A DNA stretch of 5,736 nt from Ignavibacteriales bacterium (GTDB lineage: Bacteria > Bacteroidota > Ignavibacteria > Ignavibacteriales > Ignavibacteriaceae), in the NCBI GenBank assembly GCA_027347125.1, contig DAIERC010000061.1:1-5736 (forward strand). Direction: 5' to 3'. Both the position numbers and the translations under genes were made by a program. Positions within the stretch are counted from its first letter, which is position 1. Each line of letters begins with the position of its first letter. Shown here piece after piece: positions 1 to 5,736 of the stretch. The notes beneath the pieces are model-generated. The model searched no databases, was not told the DNA's origin, and worked only from the letters and a program-made list of their open reading frames with translations.

Positions 1-2
1 TG

Positions 3-617
3 TCTTGGCTACATCTTCCTGCTAAGTTAAAATCAGAAAAAGTTGAATCCTATTTCGTTAAATATTGGAGTACTGCAGAACTGCTGGCGGTAATTAAAAA
101 AGTTGCAAATAAACAAAATAAAAAAGTGAAGACCAGAATAAAAGATCGTTCAATATTTATCGGCAGACATATCGATACGGGATTTTTCAACTCACATCCT
201 CAACCCCTGCGTTACCAGGTTAATAGACTCTTTGACAGAGATTATGAAGGCAGGGTAATAGAGCTTAAAGCAGATTTATCATTCCTTGATTGTTATAAAA
301 ATAATTATCCGGAAGAATGGAACAGAATTAAATCTTACCAGGATAAATGGAATATAGTTATAAACTTATGCGGTGCGTTAATTGAAAATAATAATAAACT
401 AATAAAAGAATTAATCGAGTCAACAGATAATGAACTTTCAGAAGAATTAAAAATGCTTACCTGGCTTTATAGAAACAGTCAACGATTCCCTGTAGATAAT
501 TTTTGGGCAAGTGTAATGGGGCCGCAGTTGGCATGTGTACTAAGAAACTTTGAATTAAATCTGCCGGAAGGAATTGGTTGTGGTCATGGTTTATTTTGTA
601 TTGTGGAAATTGATTAA
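3..617 (+). CDS. Hypothetical protein, 3' partial (5' end outside window)
   Basis: I do not recognise this protein. The reading frame is open from the first complete codon at position 3 to the TAA at 615-617, giving at least 204 residues. A GTG at 126 would give a 163-residue product. I prefer the partial reading because the 41 upstream codons are stop-free and have normal composition (they begin SWLHLPAKLKSEKVESYF). There is no signal peptide or membrane segment in the visible part. It looks like a soluble, mainly helical protein, with a charged Lys/Glu/Asn-rich middle (around IENNNKLIKELIESTDNELS) and a Trp/Tyr-rich stretch after it. A possible landmark is GRHIDTGFFNSHPQPLRYQ, and the C-terminus is Gly/Cys-rich (GIGCGHGLFCIVEID). 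The next gene starts 8 bases after the stop in another frame, so the two may be co-transcribed. No function is assigned. Confidence 0.7.
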   Translation, partial: SWLHLPAKLKSEKVESYFVKYWSTAELLAVIKKVANKQNKKVKTRIKDRSIFIGRHIDTGFFNSHPQPLRYQVNRLFDRDYEGRVIELKADLSFLDCYKNNYPEEWNRIKSYQDKWNIVINLCGALIENNNKLIKELIESTDNELSEELKMLTWLYRNSQRFPVDNFWASVMGPQLACVLRNFELNLPEGIGCGHGLFCIVEID

Positions 618-625
618 AGAAGAAT

Positions 626-973
626 ATGCTTCGTGAAATCCAAGGCGGCAGAGGATTAGCGACAAGCGCGGGAGGAGTAATCCTTTTATTTCCTTTTCTT
701 CTATTTGTCTGGTCGGCAATATGGATTGTAATTTATCTGTTTAAGCGTGACACGGTAATTGCAAACATTTTTTCTATAGTTATATCGCTTATTATTGTTC
801 TACTGGTCGGTGAAGTTGAATATGAATACTCGTTTCCCCATGCAGGTTCAATGCCCGAACTTCTTCTTTTTGCAGTAACCTTATTGGCAATACTTTTTAT
901 ACGTCATATTGATCAGCTGTTAAGGGTAATAGACAAAGCGCACGCGAGAAAAATTGTGCGGCTTAAAAAATAA
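626..973 (+). CDS. plsY: PlsY-type glycerol-3-phosphate acyltransferase, N-terminally truncated (C-terminal half only)
   Basis: PlsY is an integral membrane enzyme that transfers an acyl group from acyl phosphate to glycerol 3-phosphate, the first step of phospholipid synthesis. This 115-residue product matches only the second half of the family, which is usually about 200 residues. Residues 6-13 (QGGRGLAT) correspond to the GGKGVAT motif 2, the loop that binds the substrate phosphate. Three hydrophobic segments follow at about 17-39, 44-62 and 78-93. RH at 93-94 begins a divergent motif 3: the family's HRxN appears here as HIDQ, and its terminal Gly-Glu is absent. Motif 1 (GSxNxGATN, with the essential Ser) and the first membrane helices are missing. 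The same frame has a TGA at 611, and the upstream DNA encodes an unrelated protein in another frame. The fragment is therefore probably inactive alone, either a remnant or one half of a split gene. ATG at 626 is the only reasonable start; a purine-rich AAAGAAG precedes it. Confidence 0.7.
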   Translation: MLREIQGGRGLATSAGGVILLFPFLLFVWSAIWIVIYLFKRDTVIANIFSIVISLIIVLLVGEVEYEYSFPHAGSMPELLLFAVTLLAILFIRHIDQLLRVIDKAHARKIVRLKK

Positions 974-1011
974 CGGGAATAAAAAATATTTTTATCTTAT
1001 TATACGGCTGT

Positions 1012-1038
1012 CCGTTACCGGCCGGTGGGCGACGGTAA
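1012..1038. terminator. GC-rich hairpin cluster, possible terminator after the plsY fragment
   Basis: TTACCG (1015-1020) pairs with CGGTAA (1033-1038) across a 12-base loop. Inside lies the perfect 10-bp palindrome ACCGGCCGGT (1017-1026), which gives a competing fold. A third pairing is possible between TAACGG (971-976, overlapping the plsY stop) and CCGTTA (1012-1017). On the plus strand the 3' arm is followed by AAAATTTAT rather than a clean T-run, so the terminator role is tentative. The block is strongly GC-rich against AT-rich flanks. Confidence 0.3.
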
Positions 1039-1143
1039 AAATTTATACACAACTAAATTGAAATGAAATAAAAAGAAAATTCGTCGCTAAGTGAAGTAAT
1101 AAAAAATCTTGAAGAAAAATTAATCAAGAATGGCAATAATAAC

Positions 1144-1446
1144 TTGCCGGAGGAAATATCATCTTTATTATCGGAGAATTTTATTGAATTCGGAAGCTCA
1201 GGTAAAATTTATAACAAGAAGCAGACAATCGAGGCATTAAATCAAGGATCCGAAGATCAAATAATTATTAATGATTTTAAGACAACGCTTTTAACAGGGG
1301 AAGTTGTATTGGTTACATATACTGCTGTTAGAACATATATCGCCGGAGACCGGAATATTAAATCGCTGAGAAGTTCTATCTGGAAGAAGCTGGATGGATG
1401 TTGGGAAATATATTTTCACCAAGGAACACCTTTGGAGAATATATGA
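1144..1446 (+). CDS. DUF4440/NTF2-like (SnoaL-fold) family protein, start region damaged
   Basis: The product resembles small DUF4440 proteins of the NTF2-like superfamily, single-domain cone-shaped alpha+beta folds of about 120-130 residues, often without known function. Family-like stretches are ENFIEFGSSGKIYNK near the N-terminus, LTGEVVLVTYTAVRTY in the middle and SLRSSIWKKLDGCWEIYFHQG at the C-terminus. The only in-frame standard start is TTG 1144, which gives 100 residues, has no Shine-Dalgarno and cuts off the first helix. The frame is open further upstream and reads SLSEVIKNLEEKLIKNG (1084-1134), which fits the usual first helix of this family. It is interrupted at 1069 by TAA, two codons after an ATG at 1063 (ATG AAA TAA). 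The gene may be a recent pseudogene, may start at TTG with a shortened N-terminus, or the TAA may be a sequencing error. No membrane segment or signal peptide is visible, so it is probably cytosolic. Confidence 0.7.
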   Translation: MPEEISSLLSENFIEFGSSGKIYNKKQTIEALNQGSEDQIIINDFKTTLLTGEVVLVTYTAVRTYIAGDRNIKSLRSSIWKKLDGCWEIYFHQGTPLENI

Positions 1447-1543
1447 AATGCAAAGATGTTCTTACGCTAAAGTTTTGTGTGAGGTATGTAGCTGCTGGTT
1501 TATTTTTACAATATCAAAAATATTAACCGGAATAAAAAAAGTA

Positions 1544-1551
1544 TATATTTG
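1544..1551 (+). promoter_or_regulatory. Bacteroidota-type -7 promoter element for the M64 peptidase gene
   Basis: TATATTTG matches the Bacteroidota -7 consensus TAnnTTTG exactly. It sits 43 bases before the chosen ATG at 1595, predicting a 5' leader of roughly 35-40 bases. No TTTG is found at the expected -33 position, and the region is AT-rich, so a chance match is possible. Confidence 0.4.
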
Positions 1552-1594
1552 TATAAATTAAATTAACATTCACTTAACTTTGGTCGGGGAATGT

Positions 1595-3070
1595 ATGAAG
1601 AGCCTCGTTTATATTTTTTTAATATTTATATTTTCCGTTATGACAATTTATTCAACAAGCAAGCCGGACTTTAACGAATATTTTCTTAACAAAACATTAA
1701 GAATAGATTACTACCACACGGGCGATAAAAATACCGAGGTTATTTCTCTCGGCCATATTTATCAATACGGCATTTGGGCTGGCAGTTTGAATAACCTGAT
1801 AGATAATTTTAACAACGGAAAATATTACGCCAAAGTTTACGATTCAAATTCCGGTGCGCTTATATTTTCAAAAGGGTTTGATAGTTATTTCGGCGAATAT
1901 ATAACCAGCACTCCGGCTGAAAAAGGAATTAAGAGAACTTACTCCGAATCGGTGCTTATACCATCGCCTAAAAATAAAATTGTATTTGAACTTGATAGAA
2001 GGAACAGAGAAAATAAGCTGGAAAAATTATTTTCGTGTGAAATAGATCCGAATGACGCGGGAATAATTAAGGAGAATTTTAAAGATAATACGATAAAAGT
2101 TTTTAACGAAGTTACAAACGGAAACCCGCACGATAAGGTTGATATCGCGGTGCTGGCTGAAGGTTACACGGCGAAAGAGGTAAATAAATTCCGGGCGGAC
2201 TTAAAGAAATTTGTTGAAGTGTTTTTTAATCAGGAACCATATAAATCATATAAAAATCATTTTAATATTTACGGAGTTTTCAAGGCATCACTAGAACGCG
2301 GTGTTGACGAACCCACGCACGGCGTTTATAAAAATACAGCGCTTTCATGTACCTTTAATTCGTTAGGCTCCGAAAGATACCTTTTAACCGAGGACAACAA
2401 GGCTCTTAGAAAAATTGCCGCTCAGGTTCCTTACGATGCTTTGTTTATAATGGTTAATCATAAACGCTACGGCGGCGGCGGAATTTATAATTTATATTGC
2501 ACTTTTACTTCGGATAACCAGTGGAACGGATACTTGCTGTTGCATGAGTTCGGCCATTCATTTGCCGGGCTTGCGGATGAATATTATACTTCGGATGTGG
2601 CTTATAACGATTTTTATCCGCACGGTGTTGAGCCGACCGAACCTAACATTACCGCTTTGCTAAATCCTAAAGAAGTTAAATGGAAAAAATTATTAACTCC
2701 CGGAATTGAAATTCCTACTCCCTGGGAAAAAGCCGAATACGACAGTCTTGATTTGAATTGGCAAAAAGGAAGGCGTATAACAAATAATCAAATTGCCGAG
2801 GCTAAGCGCAAAAACCAAAACAAAGCTTTAATAAAATCGCTCGAAGATGAATATGATAAGAACGATAGGGAACATACGGCGGTACTGGATAAATTCTTAA
2901 GGAACAGTAAATACTGGGGAAAGGTCGGCGCGTTTGAAGGTGCCGGTTACGCATCGAAAGGATTGTACAGACCGATGCTTGATTGCATAATGTTTTCAAA
3001 AGGGAAAAAGCCGTACTGCAAAGTATGCGAAGAAGCTATAATCAGAATGATTAAATATTATTCGGAATAG
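1595..3070 (+). CDS. Secreted M64 family zinc metallopeptidase (IgA peptidase M64-like)
   Basis: This is a complete 491-residue protein. Residues 1-20 (MKSLVYIFLIFIFSVMTIYS) form a Sec-type signal peptide. There is no lipobox cysteine and no obvious C-terminal secretion-sorting domain, so a periplasmic or secreted location is likely. An N-terminal beta-rich domain (about 30-135, with TLRIDYYHTG, WAGS and FSKGFDSYFGEY) matches the M64 N-terminal domain. The peptidase domain follows: DIAVLAEGYTAKEV, GSERYLLTEDN, PYDALFIMVN and YGGGGIYNLY. The zinc site is HEFGHSFAGLADEYY: H317 and H321 should bind zinc, E318 is the catalytic base, and D328 or E329 is the likely third ligand. The end carries GKVGAFEGAGY, YRPMLDCIM and CKVC (C464, C475, C478), typical of the family. 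I chose ATG 1595, next to the signal peptide and 4 bases after GGGGA; TTG 1580 would add five residues. The family is named after an IgA-cleaving member, but the substrate here is unknown. It stands alone, convergent with the PBP gene. Confidence 0.93.
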   Translation: MKSLVYIFLIFIFSVMTIYSTSKPDFNEYFLNKTLRIDYYHTGDKNTEVISLGHIYQYGIWAGSLNNLIDNFNNGKYYAKVYDSNSGALIFSKGFDSYFGEYITSTPAEKGIKRTYSESVLIPSPKNKIVFELDRRNRENKLEKLFSCEIDPNDAGIIKENFKDNTIKVFNEVTNGNPHDKVDIAVLAEGYTAKEVNKFRADLKKFVEVFFNQEPYKSYKNHFNIYGVFKASLERGVDEPTHGVYKNTALSCTFNSLGSERYLLTEDNKALRKIAAQVPYDALFIMVNHKRYGGGGIYNLYCTFTSDNQWNGYLLLHEFGHSFAGLADEYYTSDVAYNDFYPHGVEPTEPNITALLNPKEVKWKKLLTPGIEIPTPWEKAEYDSLDLNWQKGRRITNNQIAEAKRKNQNKALIKSLEDEYDKNDREHTAVLDKFLRNSKYWGKVGAFEGAGYASKGLYRPMLDCIMFSKGKKPYCKVCEEAIIRMIKYYSE

Positions 3071-3146
3071 AGTGATACGTTTTCTTATAATACGCAGTAA
3101 GTTATCTTTTAGATGATGAATATAAAAAATATTTTCTCCACGCAAT

Positions 3147-3180
3147 TCTGTGTAACCTACAAAAATTTTTGTTACACAGA
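3147..3180. repeat. Perfect 10-bp inverted repeat between convergent genes
   Basis: TCTGTGTAAC (3147-3156) and GTTACACAGA (3171-3180) are exact reverse complements separated by 14 bases. The loop overlaps a second palindrome, CAAAAATTTTTG (3160-3171). The element lies about 77 bases after the M64 stop and about 67 bases after the PBP stop. It could act as a bidirectional transcription end, although neither strand has a T-run right after the stem. It could also be a copy of a dispersed intergenic repeat. Confidence 0.55.
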
Positions 3181-3197
3181 GGATTAAGGAAATTAAG

Positions 3198-3224
3198 CAT
3201 GCTGCGCGGAGCAATTGCAGCTTG
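3198..3224 (-). terminator. Weak hairpin downstream of the PBP gene
   Basis: Read on the minus strand, GCTGC pairs with GCAGC (plus positions 3217-3221 and 3201-3205) across an 11-base loop. The arms can be lengthened by two more pairs (A-T and C-G) past one mismatch. A moderately T-rich stretch (TTAATTTCCTT) follows. It is 23 bases past the stop of the minus-strand PBP gene. The short stem makes this a weak candidate. Confidence 0.25.
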
Positions 3225-3246
3225 TCGATTTATGTCATACTAAAAT

Positions 3247-5220
3247 TTACCACCCGTGGTTTATTTCAAACGTCTCTTTGGTTTCTGGATGGTGAAGAGT
3301 ATATAAAACATGTAGCTTTCCGTTATTTACCGGGTACATTTTAAACTTCAAACATTTGCCATCGGCCGGCTCGCCGGTTGTTTCGCAAATATTAATATCA
3401 CTTACTTCCGGGGGACGAATAAATTCGGGTGAATAAAATCCTTTTATATGTGAAACTTCCGCCATCATTCTTCCCCAAATAGGCGCACATGCAGTGCCGC
3501 CGTATTGATACCCGCCACCAAGTTTTCTTTTCGGGTTATCATAACCAATCCAAATTGCGGTTGATAATTTGGGTGTGAAACCGACAAACCACGCGTCGGT
3601 AAAATTTTGAGTTGTGCCTGTTTTTCCGGCGGCTACACCTTTGTAAAATTTTCTTACAGCCGTTGCGGTGCCGCCGTTAACAACAGCCTTTAAAGCTGTA
3701 GTGGTTAAATACGCAGTAGCCGAATCAAGAACAGTTGAAGTATCAATGCCCCTGCTGTATAGTGTCCTTCCGTTCTTATCTTCAATCTTCAAAATTGAAA
3801 ATGGTTTTGCGTAAGTTCCTTCATCGGCAAATACCGCGAACGACGAAGCCATTTCAATCGGGCTTACTTCGCCTGTTCCTAGCGCTATTGAAGGATATGC
3901 GGGTATCTCTGAAGTAATTCCGAGCCGATGCGCAAAAGCTACTACCGAATCAGGGCTGGTTAATTTTGTTATCGCATATGCTGCTGCAAGATTGATCGAA
4001 TTCTGGATTGCTGTTTCCATCGGCATTTCGGTTTGAGTATAATTATCGTCATCATTTTCAGGACGCCATTCATTTGCGGTTCCCGAATCAACAATGATGG
4101 GAATATTTTTAAGCGGCTCGCCTAAAGTATAACCTTTTTCAAGGAGGCTGCCGTATAAAAACGGTTTAAATGATGAGCCGGGCTGACGTTTAATTTGAAC
4201 GGCTCTATTTAATCCTCCCGCATCCGTTTTGGGATTGCCGCCAATCATTGCTTTTATCATTCCGGTTCCGGGCTCAACAGACACCAAACCGATTTGCGCT
4301 TCCTGCATAGAGTTCGGAAATTGTTCCCACTGTTTATTTACGGCATCCTCAGCCGCTTTTTGAACTTGCCAATTTAAGGTAGTACTTATTTTCAATTCGT
4401 CGCGGTCCAAATAAATTCCTTTTTGATTCAGCAATTCAACGGCTTCCTTACGAACCTGTTCCAGGAAAAACCGTCCCACACCGTCGCGCATGTTTAAAGC
4501 AAGAGGAGTATTTTTCAGCCTGTTAAAGTCTTGTTCAGAAAGTTTACCTACTTCAACTAGGTTGTGAAGCACCGCGTTTCTCCTGTTTAACATTTTCACG
4601 GGATTCTTTTTAGGATCGTAGCCGTTAGGCGATTGCACAAGCCCCACAAGTGCGGCGCTTTCAGTAACAGATAATTTATCCGGTGTTTTGCCGAAATATT
4701 CTTCGGCAGCCGCCCAAATTCCGTAAGCGCCGTGGCCGAAGTAAACGGTATTAAGATACATCAATAAGATTTGGTCTTTTGAAAATTTTTGCTCAAGTTT
4801 TCTAGCCAGGTCTATTTCCGCAATTTTTCTTGAAATGGTTCTTTCTTGTGACAAAAATAAATTTCTCGCAAGCTGCATTGTTAAGGTGCTTCCGCCTTCG
4901 AGATGTCCGGTTAAGGTTTTAAAAATTCCTCTTACTATTCCTTTTATTGATACGCCGTCGTGGTTATAAAAATCTCTGTCTTCCGTAGCTATTAACGACC
5001 ATATTACATATTTAGAAACGTAACCGGTGCTTCTTAAATCAACGCGGTTCTGCCCGCCGAAATACCCTATCACTCTTCCGTCGGAGCTAAGAGCGTAAGA
5101 TGCGTAATGAAGATTTATCGGCGGAAGGTCCTGTGCTTTTGTCTGGCTACCTAAAATAAAAAATATAGCCAGCGGGGTTACGCGAAGAAAATTATATACA
5201 ATAGATAATGAATGTTTCAA
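3247..5220 (-). CDS. Bifunctional class A penicillin-binding protein (PBP1A-like transglycosylase/transpeptidase)
   Basis: This 657-residue enzyme polymerises lipid II into glycan strands and cross-links the peptides outside the inner membrane (mrcA/ponA type). The N-terminus has one short hydrophobic segment (about 15-25). The GT51 transglycosylase domain (about 40-240) has all its motifs: ATEDRDFYNHDG with catalytic E80, GGSTLTMQLARN (109-120), RKIAEIDLARKLE with the likely second catalytic E135, FGHGAYGIWAA and LVGLVQSPNGYDP. The transpeptidase domain (about 310-590) has nucleophile S349 in PGSSFKPF (SxxK), SIN at 408-410 (SxN) and KTGTT at 533-537. A short tail with paired cysteines (C612, C623) follows, as in many PBP1A proteins. 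There is no PASTA or PBP1C-type C-terminal domain. Length is somewhat short but complete. The start is TTG at 5220: the frame is open back to a TAA at 5245-5247 with no ATG, and TTG begins MKHSLSIVYN just before the hydrophobic segment. It is monocistronic and divergent from the HTH gene. Confidence 0.95.
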   Translation of the reverse strand: MKHSLSIVYNFLRVTPLAIFFILGSQTKAQDLPPINLHYASYALSSDGRVIGYFGGQNRVDLRSTGYVSKYVIWSLIATEDRDFYNHDGVSIKGIVRGIFKTLTGHLEGGSTLTMQLARNLFLSQERTISRKIAEIDLARKLEQKFSKDQILLMYLNTVYFGHGAYGIWAAAEEYFGKTPDKLSVTESAALVGLVQSPNGYDPKKNPVKMLNRRNAVLHNLVEVGKLSEQDFNRLKNTPLALNMRDGVGRFFLEQVRKEAVELLNQKGIYLDRDELKISTTLNWQVQKAAEDAVNKQWEQFPNSMQEAQIGLVSVEPGTGMIKAMIGGNPKTDAGGLNRAVQIKRQPGSSFKPFLYGSLLEKGYTLGEPLKNIPIIVDSGTANEWRPENDDDNYTQTEMPMETAIQNSINLAAAYAITKLTSPDSVVAFAHRLGITSEIPAYPSIALGTGEVSPIEMASSFAVFADEGTYAKPFSILKIEDKNGRTLYSRGIDTSTVLDSATAYLTTTALKAVVNGGTATAVRKFYKGVAAGKTGTTQNFTDAWFVGFTPKLSTAIWIGYDNPKRKLGGGYQYGGTACAPIWGRMMAEVSHIKGFYSPEFIRPPEVSDINICETTGEPADGKCLKFKMYPVNNGKLHVLYTLHHPETKETFEINHGW

Positions 5221-5282
5221 CTTAGTTCTAATATTGTTGCCAAATTATAAAAATATCAACGGCTAAATTAAATAAATATTCC

Positions 5283-5290
5283 TACATTTG
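5283..5290 (+). promoter_or_regulatory. Bacteroidota-type -7 promoter element upstream of the HTH gene
   Basis: TACATTTG is an exact TAnnTTTG match in the divergent intergenic region. If used, transcription would begin near 5297 and leave a leader of roughly 115 bases before the ATG at 5413. There is no TTG at the expected -33 spacing, so support is moderate to low. Confidence 0.35.
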
Positions 5291-5322
5291 AAGCATGAAA
5301 ATTCTTACCGTTCGTATAAGCA

Positions 5323-5339
5323 AATTATTGCAAATAATT
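5323..5339. promoter_or_regulatory. Dyad symmetry, candidate operator
   Basis: AATTATT and AATAATT are perfect 7-base inverted arms around GCA. The site lies between the putative -7 element and the HTH gene, which would suit an operator for a small DNA-binding protein. All arm bases are A or T, so it would be a weak RNA hairpin and could be chance in such AT-rich DNA. Confidence 0.22.
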
Positions 5340-5399
5340 ATTTACCATCTGGAATAAAAGCCGTATTTTTAATTATGCTAAGGTAGATATAGTTTTATA

Positions 5400-5404
5400 G
5401 GGAG
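5400..5404 (+). promoter_or_regulatory. Ribosome binding site of the HTH gene
   Basis: GGGAG lies 8 bases before the ATG at 5413, a good Shine-Dalgarno with ideal spacing. It fixes the start of the small gene and is the clearest ribosome binding site in a window where most genes lack one. Confidence 0.6.
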
Positions 5405-5412
5405 ATAGCACA

Positions 5413-5622
5413 ATGAAAGAATTCTTTAGTGTGCTTGAGGTAGCCAATCTTTTAAAAGTAAGCCGCTCTGCTGTACTGTATAATATAAAATCGGGCAAGT
5501 TAAAAGCATCCCAGGTAGGAAAAATCCACATTATATCCGAAGAAGATTTCGGGGAATTCCTTAAGCATCATAAGGAGAAAAAGAAGAGAGAAGAAGCAAA
5601 CCAGACAAAGCTTGATTTGTAA
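5413..5622 (+). CDS. Small helix-turn-helix DNA-binding protein (excisionase/MerR-like, HTH_17 family)
   Basis: This is a complete 69-residue protein. Residues 4-50 are a winged helix-turn-helix of the excisionase type: FFSVLEVANLLKVSRSAVLYN is the HTH proper, with VSRSAVLYNIKSG leading into the recognition helix. The wing follows (GKLKASQVGKIHIISEEDFGEFL, in which Gly-Lys precedes a short beta strand and a final helix). The last 18 residues are a highly charged Lys/Glu tail (HHKEKKKREEANQTKLDL), likely helical. In this family such proteins act as excision factors of mobile elements or as small transcriptional regulators. No integrase, attachment site or phage gene is visible here, so a regulatory role is as likely as excision. 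It starts 192 bases from the divergently oriented PBP gene and has its own ribosome binding site. I do not infer a target. Confidence 0.85.
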   Translation: MKEFFSVLEVANLLKVSRSAVLYNIKSGKLKASQVGKIHIISEEDFGEFLKHHKEKKKREEANQTKLDL

Positions 5623-5736
5623 AATTAATATAGGTTTGATTTGTGCGTCGGTTGAAATGATTTAAACAATAATCTTTTATATATCGACATAATATTTTTT
5701 AATCTTTTCGAACGACCTGCTTAGTATAATGGAATA
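5623..5736. other. Uncommitted tail with one promoter-like element
   Basis: No gene is supported in these 114 bases. TAGGTTTG (5631-5638) is another exact TAnnTTTG match on the plus strand, and an ATG at 5729 has only two codons before the window ends. On the minus strand a frame is open from the edge for 19 codons (ending VDI, then TAA near 5677), which could be the end of a gene outside the window. Neither can be confirmed. Confidence 0.25.

Noticed and set aside
126..617. GTG at 126 as the true start of the first gene
   Set aside because: The frame is open for all 41 codons upstream with coding-like composition, and no Shine-Dalgarno precedes the GTG; the gene most likely begins before the window.
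965..1038. Possible integron attC site, because short gene fragments are separated by nested inverted repeats
   Set aside because: The required RYYYAAC and GTTRRRY core sites are absent, and there is no integrase in view.
1448..1561. A 37-codon cysteine-rich frame (contains CEVCSC) just after the DUF4440 stop
   Set aside because: Very short, no ribosome binding site, overlaps the promoter-like TATATTTG, and has no recognisable domain.
2802..3214. Two minus-strand open frames (2802-2999 and 2996-3214) over the end of the M64 gene and the intergenic gap
   Set aside because: The first lies antisense to the conserved C-terminus of M64; the second covers the inverted repeat and has unnatural composition. 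Neither resembles a known protein.
3735..3917. Plus-strand open frame of 60 codons inside the PBP gene
   Set aside because: Antisense shadow of the conserved transpeptidase domain, with no family resemblance.
5295..5357. 20-codon open frame (MKILTVRISK...) in the leader of the HTH gene
   Set aside because: No ribosome binding site, and the putative transcription start would fall inside or after its ATG; a leader peptide role is unsupported.
5413..5622. Evidence for a prophage or integrative element next to the excisionase-like gene
   Set aside because: No integrase, attachment repeat, tRNA or phage gene is visible in the window; this HTH family is also common as chromosomal regulators.

Overview
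This AT-rich window most resembles the Bacteroidota/Chlorobi/Ignavibacteria group. The basis is codon and amino-acid style (Lys/Asn/Ile/Tyr-rich proteins), TAnnTTTG-type promoter elements, sparse Shine-Dalgarno sequences, and an M64 peptidase of the form common in that group. The assignment is an inference. I see no rRNA, tRNA, CRISPR array or transposase.

Layout, left to right. (1) Positions 3-617, plus strand: the 3' part of an unrecognised gene whose 5' end lies outside the window. (2) 626-973, plus: only the C-terminal half of a PlsY-type glycerol-3-phosphate acyltransferase. It keeps the GGRGLAT loop and three membrane segments but lacks the N-terminal motif. (3) A short GC-rich hairpin cluster around 1003-1038. 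(4) 1144-1446, plus: a DUF4440/NTF2-like protein. Its conserved N-terminus continues upstream of any usable start codon and runs into an ATG-AAA-TAA, so the start looks broken. (5) 1595-3070, plus: a complete secreted M64 zinc metallopeptidase, with its own promoter-like element. (6) A 176-base gap between convergent genes with a perfect 10-bp inverted repeat. (7) 3247-5220, minus: a complete bifunctional class A penicillin-binding protein (transglycosylase plus transpeptidase). (8) 5413-5622, plus: a small excisionase/MerR-type helix-turn-helix protein with a good Shine-Dalgarno, transcribed divergently from the PBP gene. (9) An uncommitted tail, 5623-5736.

The genes do not form an obvious pathway. 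The left third (an unknown gene, a half plsY and a start-damaged DUF4440 gene) looks like a decaying or rearranged patch. The right two thirds hold intact genes: a secreted peptidase, a cell-wall synthase and a small regulator. I found no convincing new multi-gene system. The observations most worth a second look are the truncated plsY, the nonsense codon at the DUF4440 start, and the structured intergenic elements.
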